Source: DATCSE01 sp036568605
GTDB lineage: Bacteria > Pseudomonadota > Gammaproteobacteria > Burkholderiales > Burkholderiaceae_C
Assembly (NCBI GenBank): GCA_036568605.1
Contig: DATCSE010000467.1
Location: 1-6,384 of the forward strand
Length of the DNA: 6,384 nt
Direction of reading: 5' to 3'
Shown piece by piece: positions 1-4,532 of this stretch (the stretch's first letter is position 1; each line of letters opens with the position of its first letter). A program made the translations under genes and the position numbers. The notes beneath the pieces are model-generated. The model did no database searches. It was not told the DNA's origin and saw only the letters and a program-made list of their open reading frames with translations.

Positions 1-605
1 AGCAAGGCCAGGCCGAGCTCATCCTCGACCGCCAGCACCGAGCGGTCGAAGCGACCCTCGGCCTGGGCCGCCGCGGCGCGCTGCTGCGAGGTCAGCGCAT
101 AACGGTCGACGTCGTCGCGGCTCCAGCCGCCCAGGGTCGCGATCAGGTCCGCGCCTATGCCCTGCGGCACGAAACCGGTCGCGAAGTTCGTCGCCGGGTC
201 CTGCGCCCACGCGCCGCCGTCCGAACCGATGGGCACGCGCGACATGCTCTCGACGCCGCCCGCGACAACCAGGTCCTCCCAGCCGCTCGCGACCTTCTGC
301 GCCGCGATGTTCACCGCTTCCAGGCCCGACGCGCAAAAACGGTTGATCTGCATGCCGGCGCAGCGGAAGTCCCAGCCGGCCTTCAGCGCCGCGGTCTTCG
401 CGATCACCGAGCCCTGCTCGCCGACCGGCGAGACCACGCCCATCACGACATCGTCGAGCTGCGCCGGATCGAAGCCGACGCGCCGCTGCAGTTGCGTCAG
501 CAAGCCGGCCAGCAGGTCGACGGGCTTCACCTCGTGCAGGCTGCCGTCCTTCTTGCCCTTGCCGCGCGGCGTCCGCACGGCCTCGAAGATCATCGCGTGG
601 GCCAT
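1..605 (-). CDS. Thiolase (acetyl-CoA C-acyltransferase), N-terminal half, cut by window edge
   Basis: The first 201 codons of a thiolase are present and the gene runs off the left edge; thiolases are usually about 390-400 residues. The protein begins MAHAMIFEAVRTPRGKGKKD. The nucleophile region NRFCASGLEAV places the acyl-accepting cysteine at Cys91, and GGVESMSRVP (residues 116-125) is the next conserved thiolase block. The GHP histidine and the second cysteine (CxG) lie outside the window. The ATG at 605-603 is preceded by an AGGAGG-type Shine-Dalgarno 8 nt upstream, which favours it over the internal Met5. The enzyme would cleave 3-oxoacyl-CoA with CoA to acetyl-CoA plus a shortened acyl-CoA in the cytoplasm. 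It is transcribed divergently from the carboxylase genes and shares their regulatory region, which fits the thiolytic end of the same pathway. Degradative versus biosynthetic direction and chain-length preference cannot be read from this half. Confidence 0.93.
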   Translation of the reverse strand, partial: MAHAMIFEAVRTPRGKGKKDGSLHEVKPVDLLAGLLTQLQRRVGFDPAQLDDVVMGVVSPVGEQGSVIAKTAALKAGWDFRCAGMQINRFCASGLEAVNIAAQKVASGWEDLVVAGGVESMSRVPIGSDGGAWAQDPATNFATGFVPQGIGADLIATLGGWSRDDVDRYALTSQQRAAAAQAEGRFDRSVLAVEDELGLAL

Positions 606-613
606 CGTGGTCG

Positions 614-620
614 CCTCCTG
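614..620 (-). promoter_or_regulatory. Shine-Dalgarno of the thiolase gene
   Basis: On the minus strand the sequence reads CAGGAGG, 8 nt before the ATG at 605-603. It is a near-perfect anti-16S match at standard spacing and decides the start codon. Confidence 0.85.
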
Positions 621-647
621 TGGTCAAACGCCCCTGGTCGCCGCCGA

Positions 648-677
648 TTGACAAGCGATTATCGGCACGCGCACACT
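648..677 (+). promoter_or_regulatory. Candidate promoter for the SDR-carboxylase genes
   Basis: A perfect TTGACA occurs at 648-653 on the plus strand. The best -10 at 18 bp spacing, CACACT (672-677), is poor. If used, transcription would begin close to 684, placing the palindrome at 689-706 directly in the early transcribed region, where a bound repressor would act. It overlaps the candidate leftward promoter face to face. Weak evidence. Confidence 0.22.
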
Positions 678-686
678 GCCCCGCAA
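658..686 (-). promoter_or_regulatory. Candidate sigma-70 promoter for the thiolase gene
   Basis: On the minus strand, GATAAT (658-663) matches the -10 consensus at five of six bases. TTGCGG (681-686) is a weak -35 at 17 bp spacing. Transcription would start near 651, giving a leader of about 45 nt. The -35 box lies just beside the palindrome at 689-706, so a repressor bound there could block it. Found by eye only. Confidence 0.35.
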
Positions 687-688
687 GC

Positions 689-706
689 ACCAAGCAAGTG
701 CTTGGT
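689..706. promoter_or_regulatory. Palindromic operator in the divergent intergenic region (TetR-type)
   Basis: The 18-bp site ACCAAGCAAGTGCTTGGT is a perfect 8-bp inverted repeat around a 2-bp AG centre. A second, imperfect dyad with a shifted centre overlaps it (CAAG-TG-CTTG core, 695-704, with outer pairs reaching 691 and 708). An additional CAAGCA half-site lies at 684-689. Dyads of this size between divergent fatty-acid or terpene degradation genes are typically bound by TetR-family repressors that respond to acyl-CoA. Its place between the thiolase and SDR genes suggests shared control of both sides. The regulator itself is not encoded in the window. The palindrome is seen directly; its function is inferred. 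Confidence 0.65.
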
Positions 707-744
707 TGAATCCGAAAGTGACCTGCGCTGCGCCCGCATCGGCC

Positions 745-1620
745 ATGTCCTCCGCCTACCGCTCGGTGTTCGTTCCCGGCCTGTTGGCCGGGCAGGTCGT
801 GGTCGTGACCGGCGGCGGCTCGGGCATAGGCCGCTGCACCGCGCACGAGCTGGCCGCGCTGGGCGCCGCGGTCGCGCTCGTCGGGCGCAAGGTCGAGAAG
901 CTGGAGGCGGTGCGTGCCGAGATCGCCGAAGCGACGACCGGCGCAACTTGCTCGACGCACGTCTGCGACATCCGCGAGGAAGACGCGGTCCGAACCACCG
1001 TCGCCACGGTGCTCGCGCGCCACGGCCGCATCGATGGGCTGGTCAACAACGCCGGCGGGCAGTTCCCGGCGCCGCTCGCGGCGATCAGCGCAAAGGGCTG
1101 GGATGCGGTCGTGCGCAACAACCTGACCGGCGGCTTCCTGATGGCGCGCGAATGCGTGACGCAATGGATGGCCACCGCCGGACGCGGCGCGATCGTCAAC
1201 ATCATCGCCGACATCTGGGGCGGCATGCCGGGCATGGGCCACTCGGGCGCGGCCCGTGCCGGCATGCTCAACTTCACCGAAACCGCGGCGCTCGAATGGG
1301 CGCCGGTGCGCGTCAACGCGGTCGCGCCGGGCTGGATCGCCTCCAGCGGCATGGACCAGTACCCGTCGGCGATGCGCGAGACACTGCGCGGCCTGAACGA
1401 GCTCGTGCCGCTGCGCCGGCTCGGCACCGAAAGCGAGGTCTCGGCGGCGATCGTGTTCCTGCTCTCGCCGGCCGCGGCCTTCATCTCCGGCGCCTGCCTG
1501 CGCGTCGACGGCGCGGCACCGAATGCGAAACGCATCTGGCCGCAGGTCGGCAACGGCGGCAGCACCGAGGCGTTCAATGGTTTCCACCTCGCCTCGATGC
1601 CGAAGGTACTGCGTGACTAG
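745..1620 (+). CDS. SDR-family oxidoreductase, PECR-like (AtuB-like position), atypical active site
   Basis: This 291-residue protein has a Rossmann fold. The nucleotide-binding motif TGGGSGIG is at residues 22-29 and NNAG at 101-104. Arg48 after beta-2 (VGRK) suggests NADP(H). The segment VNII...HSGAARAG (151-173) closely resembles peroxisomal trans-2-enoyl-CoA reductase (PECR). The classical YxxxK is replaced by S167-G-A-A-R171 and the catalytic Ser position by Ile/Ala, so it is not a standard SDR alcohol dehydrogenase. VAPGW (193-197) and a C-terminal RVDG (253-256) are conserved; a tail of about 35 residues follows. I chose the ATG at 745 because YRSVFVPGLLAGQ leads straight into beta-1; the TTG at 706 overlaps the palindrome. 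No clear Shine-Dalgarno is present. It is first in line with carboxylase genes, like atuB, whose reaction is itself not settled. Likely substrate is an enoyl- or oxo-acyl-CoA (inference). Confidence 0.88.
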   Translation: MSSAYRSVFVPGLLAGQVVVVTGGGSGIGRCTAHELAALGAAVALVGRKVEKLEAVRAEIAEATTGATCSTHVCDIREEDAVRTTVATVLARHGRIDGLVNNAGGQFPAPLAAISAKGWDAVVRNNLTGGFLMARECVTQWMATAGRGAIVNIIADIWGGMPGMGHSGAARAGMLNFTETAALEWAPVRVNAVAPGWIASSGMDQYPSAMRETLRGLNELVPLRRLGTESEVSAAIVFLLSPAAAFISGACLRVDGAAPNAKRIWPQVGNGGSTEAFNGFHLASMPKVLRD

Positions 1621-1640
1621 GCCCATGTTTCGACACCCGC

Positions 1641-1699
1641 TCGGGCTGAGCTTGTCGAAGCCCTCTATGCAAACCAGCGCTTCGACAAGCTCAGCGCGA
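1641..1699. repeat. REP-like inverted repeat (hairpin) between the SDR and carboxyltransferase genes
   Basis: Two perfect 17-bp arms, GCTGAGCTTGTCGAAGC (1645-1661) and its reverse complement (1679-1695), flank a 17-nt loop. Three more outer pairs follow after one mismatch (TCG 1641-1643 with CGA 1697-1699). The CTTCGACAAGCTCAG core followed by a CGAACGG-like end (1698-1704) is a repeat I recognise as scattered through intergenic regions of many high-GC Proteobacteria. In RNA it would form a strong stem-loop between two co-oriented genes. It could stabilise upstream mRNA or lower downstream expression. It lacks a run of T after the stem, so it is not a canonical intrinsic terminator. Repeat structure is seen directly; genome-wide dispersal is from memory. 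Confidence 0.8.
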
Positions 1700-1736
1700 A
1701 CGGCGTTGGAACACGAGTACGTCCACGACACGTGAC

Positions 1737-3350
1737 ATGCCGGTGATCAACCTGCCGCTGGACACTCGCGACTCGACATATGCCGCGAACCGCGCTCACG
1801 CACTCTCGCTGATCGATGAGTGGCGCGCCCTCGAAGCCCGCACCCGCGCCGCCAGCGAGCGCGCGAAGCCGCTGTTCGACAAGCGCGGCCAACTGCTGCC
1901 GCGCGAGCGCGTTGCTCGGCTGCTCGACCCCGGCGTGCCGTTCCTCGAGCTGTCGACCCTGGCGGGCTGGCTGCAGGACGTGCCCGACTCCGCGAGATCC
2001 GTCCCGGGCGGCGGCACGATTGCCGGCATCGGAGTCGTCCGCGGCGTCCGCGTGATGCTGGTGGCTGACGACGCCGGCATCGACGCCGGCGCGCTGCAGC
2101 CGCGCGGCCTCGAGAAGCTGCAGCGGGCGCAGGCGATCGCGCTGGAGAACAAGCTGCCGTTCGTGCACCTGATCGAATCGGCCGGCGCGAACCTGCTGAA
2201 CTACAAGGTCGAGCAGTTCATCCACGGCGGCAGCGCGTTCTGGATGCTCGCGCGGCTCTCGGCCGCGGGGCTGCCGGTGATCGGCGTCGTGCACGGCTCG
2301 TCGACCGCCGGCGGTGCCTACATGACCGGACTGTCGGACCGCGTGATCATGGTGCGCGGCCGCTCGCGCGCATTCCTCGCCGGCCCGCCGCTGTTGAAAG
2401 CCGCGACCGGCGAGATCGCCGACGACGAAGCGCTGGGCGGCGCCGAGATGCACGCGAGCGTCTCGGGCCTCGCGGACTTCGTCGCCGACGACGATGCCCA
2501 CGCCCTCGCGCTGGCGCGCGAGCTGATCGCCTCGCTGGGTTGGCAGCCGACGGCCCACTGGCCCGATGCGGCGCCGCCGCGCTTCGCTGCCGACGAGCTG
2601 CTGGGCCTGTTCGGCGCCGACCTGCGCCGCCCGGTCGAGATGCGCCACGTGATCGCGCGCATCGTCGACGGGTCCGAGTTCCTCGAGTTCAAGCCGGACC
2701 ATGGCCCGGCCACCGTCTGCGGCCATGCGCGCATCGCCGGCTTCTCCGTGGGCCTGGTCACGAACAACGGCCCGCTGGATCCGGCCGGCAGCACCAAGGT
2801 CACGCACTTCATCCAGGCCTGCTGCCAGACCGGCACGCCGCTCGTGTACCTGCAGAACACGACCGGCTTCATCGTCGGCACCGAGGCCGAACGCGCCGGC
2901 ATGATCAAGCACGGCGCGAAGCAGATCCAGGCGCTGTCGAACGCAACGGCGCCGCAGATCACGATCCACTGCGGCGCGTCGTTCGGCGCCGGCAACTACG
3001 GCATGTGCGGGCGCGGCTTTCACCCGCGCTTCGTGTTCAGCTGGCCGACCTCGCGCACCGCGGTGATGGGCCCGCAGCAGGCGGCCGGCACGATGGAGAT
3101 CGTGATGCGCGAGGCAGCCGCGCGCAAAGGCGAACCGGTCGACGAAGCGAAGCTCGCCGCGCTGAACGCGAAGATCGTCGAGACCTTCGAGCGGCAGATG
3201 CACGCGTTCTACACCTCGGGCCTGCTGCTCGACGACGCGATCATCGACCCGCGCGACACCCGCCGCGTGCTCGCGCTGGCGCTCGCGGTATGCGACGAGG
3301 CCGCGCGGCGTACGCTGCGGCCGGTGCAGTTCGGCGTCGCTCGCCCCTGA
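1737..3350 (+). CDS. atuC: Acyl-CoA carboxylase carboxyltransferase (beta) subunit, geranyl-CoA carboxylase-like
   Basis: This 537-residue protein has the usual length of methylcrotonyl-/geranyl-CoA carboxylase beta subunits. Both crotonase-fold halves are complete. The N-domain includes LLPRERVARLLDPG (53-66), ESAGANL (147-153), GSSTAGGAY (187-195) and FLAGPPLLKAATGE (213-226). The C-domain includes NNGPLDPAGSTK (343-354), TTGFIVGTEAE (375-385), GASFGAGNYGMCGRGF (413-428) and MGPQQAAGTM (444-453). It transfers carboxyl from biotin to the gamma-methyl carbon of an enoyl-CoA, partnering with the alpha subunit at 4533. Gly164 in HGGSAF (163-168) stands where methylcrotonyl-CoA carboxylase has Phe in HFGR; as I recall, a Phe-to-Gly difference at this site was reported to let geranyl-CoA carboxylase accept its longer substrate. 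Hence the tentative atuC symbol; the carboxyltransferase call is firm, the substrate is not. No Shine-Dalgarno is evident before the ATG, and a REP-like hairpin lies just upstream. Confidence 0.92.
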   Translation: MPVINLPLDTRDSTYAANRAHALSLIDEWRALEARTRAASERAKPLFDKRGQLLPRERVARLLDPGVPFLELSTLAGWLQDVPDSARSVPGGGTIAGIGVVRGVRVMLVADDAGIDAGALQPRGLEKLQRAQAIALENKLPFVHLIESAGANLLNYKVEQFIHGGSAFWMLARLSAAGLPVIGVVHGSSTAGGAYMTGLSDRVIMVRGRSRAFLAGPPLLKAATGEIADDEALGGAEMHASVSGLADFVADDDAHALALARELIASLGWQPTAHWPDAAPPRFAADELLGLFGADLRRPVEMRHVIARIVDGSEFLEFKPDHGPATVCGHARIAGFSVGLVTNNGPLDPAGSTKVTHFIQACCQTGTPLVYLQNTTGFIVGTEAERAGMIKHGAKQIQALSNATAPQITIHCGASFGAGNYGMCGRGFHPRFVFSWPTSRTAVMGPQQAAGTMEIVMREAAARKGEPVDEAKLAALNAKIVETFERQMHAFYTSGLLLDDAIIDPRDTRRVLALALAVCDEAARRTLRPVQFGVARP

Positions 3351-3361
3351 CCGAACGAGCC

Positions 3362-3366
3362 AGGAG
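3362..3366 (+). promoter_or_regulatory. Shine-Dalgarno of the acyl-CoA dehydrogenase gene
   Basis: AGGAG lies 7 nt before the ATG at 3374, inside the 23-bp gap after the carboxyltransferase stop. It is the clearest ribosome binding site on the plus strand and fixes this start. Confidence 0.8.
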
Positions 3367-3373
3367 ACACCCC

Positions 3374-4528
3374 ATGCACATCACCCACGAACACGAAGAG
3401 ATCCAGCGCACGCTGAAGCGCTTCATAGACGACGAGATCAACCCGCGCGTCGACGAGTGGGAAGCCGCCGAGGCCTTCCCCGCGCACGCGGTGTTCAAGA
3501 AGCTCGGCGATCTGGGCCTGCTGGGCCTGACCAAACCCACCGACTACGGCGGCATGGCACTGGACTACTCGTACTCGGTGATCATGGCCGAGACGCTGGG
3601 CCACGTGAACTGCGGCGCGATCCCGATGGCGATCGGCGTGCAGACCGACATGTGCACGCCGGCGCTCGCGCGCTTCGGTTCCGATGCGCTGAAGCGCCAG
3701 TTCCTCGCACCGGCGATCGCCGGCGACATGGTGGGCTGCATCGGCGTCTCCGAGCCGGGCGCCGGCTCCGATGTCGCGAACATCAAGACAACCGCGAAGA
3801 AGGACGGCGGCGACTACGTGATCAACGGCGCGAAGATGTGGATCACGAACTCGCTGCAGGCCGACTGGATGTGCGTTCTCGCCAACACGTCGGACGGTGC
3901 CGCGCACAAGAACAAGAGCCTGATCATGGTGCCGATGGACACCCCCGGCGTCACCCGCGCGAAGAAGATCCGCAAGATCGGCATGATGGCCAGCGACACC
4001 GGGCTGATCCACTTCGACGACGTGCGGGTGCCGCAGGCCTACCGCATCGGCGACGAAGGCATGGGCTTCACCTACCAGATGATGCAGTTCCAGGAGGAGC
4101 GCCTGTGGGCCGCGGCGAACGCGATCCAGGGGCTGCTGAACTGCATCGAAGAAACGATCGCCTATGCGCGCGAGCGCCAGATCTTCGGCAGGAGCGTGCT
4201 CGACAACCAGGTCGTGCACTTCAAGCTGGCCGAGCTGAAGACCGAGGTCGAGTCGCTGCGCGGGCTGGTCTACATGGCGACCGAGAAGTACGTCGCCGGG
4301 CAGGACGTGACCGAGTGGGCCTCGATGGCCAAGCTCAAGTCCAGCCGGCTGCTGCGCATCGTGCCCGATGCCTGCATGCAGTACTGGGGCGGCATGGGCT
4401 ACACCTGGGACAACCGGGTCTCGCGCCTGTACCGCGACGGCCGCCTCGCGTCGATCGCGGGCGGCGCCGACGAGGTGATGCTGGGCATCATCAGCAAGTA
4501 CATGCACATCCTGCCGGCGCGCGGGTGA
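3374..4528 (+). CDS. atuD: Acyl-CoA dehydrogenase, citronellyl-/isovaleryl-CoA dehydrogenase-like
   Basis: This 384-residue protein is a full-length soluble FAD acyl-CoA dehydrogenase. Landmarks are GVSEPGAGSDV (124-134), KMWITN (154-159), GMGYTWDNRVSRLYRDGR (340-357) and GGADEVMLGI (363-372). It would introduce an alpha-beta double bond into an acyl-CoA, passing electrons to ETF. The MCAD-type catalytic Glu (IYEGT) is replaced by Gly363 (IAGGADE). Instead EERL (241-244) offers Glu242 at the helix-G position used as base by isovaleryl-CoA dehydrogenase, so the enzyme should be active on a branched substrate. Gene order beta - dehydrogenase - alpha follows atuC-D-(E)-F rather than the liu order, where the dehydrogenase comes first, so citronellyl-CoA is the favoured substrate. 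The symbol is tentative; the family is certain. It sits 23 bp after the carboxyltransferase gene and 4 bp before the alpha-subunit gene, clearly one operon. Confidence 0.93.
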   Translation: MHITHEHEEIQRTLKRFIDDEINPRVDEWEAAEAFPAHAVFKKLGDLGLLGLTKPTDYGGMALDYSYSVIMAETLGHVNCGAIPMAIGVQTDMCTPALARFGSDALKRQFLAPAIAGDMVGCIGVSEPGAGSDVANIKTTAKKDGGDYVINGAKMWITNSLQADWMCVLANTSDGAAHKNKSLIMVPMDTPGVTRAKKIRKIGMMASDTGLIHFDDVRVPQAYRIGDEGMGFTYQMMQFQEERLWAAANAIQGLLNCIEETIAYARERQIFGRSVLDNQVVHFKLAELKTEVESLRGLVYMATEKYVAGQDVTEWASMAKLKSSRLLRIVPDACMQYWGGMGYTWDNRVSRLYRDGRLASIAGGADEVMLGIISKYMHILPARG

Positions 4529-4532
4529 AGGC

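Noticed and set aside
693..706. KstR2 (cholesterol degradation repressor) binding site
   Set aside because: AGCAAGTGCTTGGT fits the mycobacterial pattern AnCAAGnnCTTGnT as I recall it, but the window looks proteobacterial and contains no steroid ring-degradation gene. The symmetric 8-2-8 reading is a better palindrome.
706..744. TTG at 706 (or GTG at 718) as the SDR start
   Set aside because: The TTG overlaps the last base of the palindrome, neither has a Shine-Dalgarno, and the extra residues do not resemble SDR N-termini. The ATG at 745 gives the expected short lead into beta-1.
492..1616. Plus-strand frame of 374 codons across the thiolase start, the intergenic region and the SDR gene
   Set aside because: Low-complexity Arg-rich translation in a shifted frame over two clearly recognised genes.
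1641..1699. Intrinsic terminator after the SDR gene
   Set aside because: The stem is strong but no T-run follows on either strand, and the core matches a dispersed repeat type. Partial attenuation is not excluded.
1665..3203. Long minus-strand open frames opposite the plus-strand genes (also 19-1731, 3209-4732 and 4491-6326)
   Set aside because: Their translations are Arg/Ala/His/Gly-rich with no recognisable domain, they mirror well-conserved plus-strand enzymes, and long antisense frames are expected from strong third-position GC bias.
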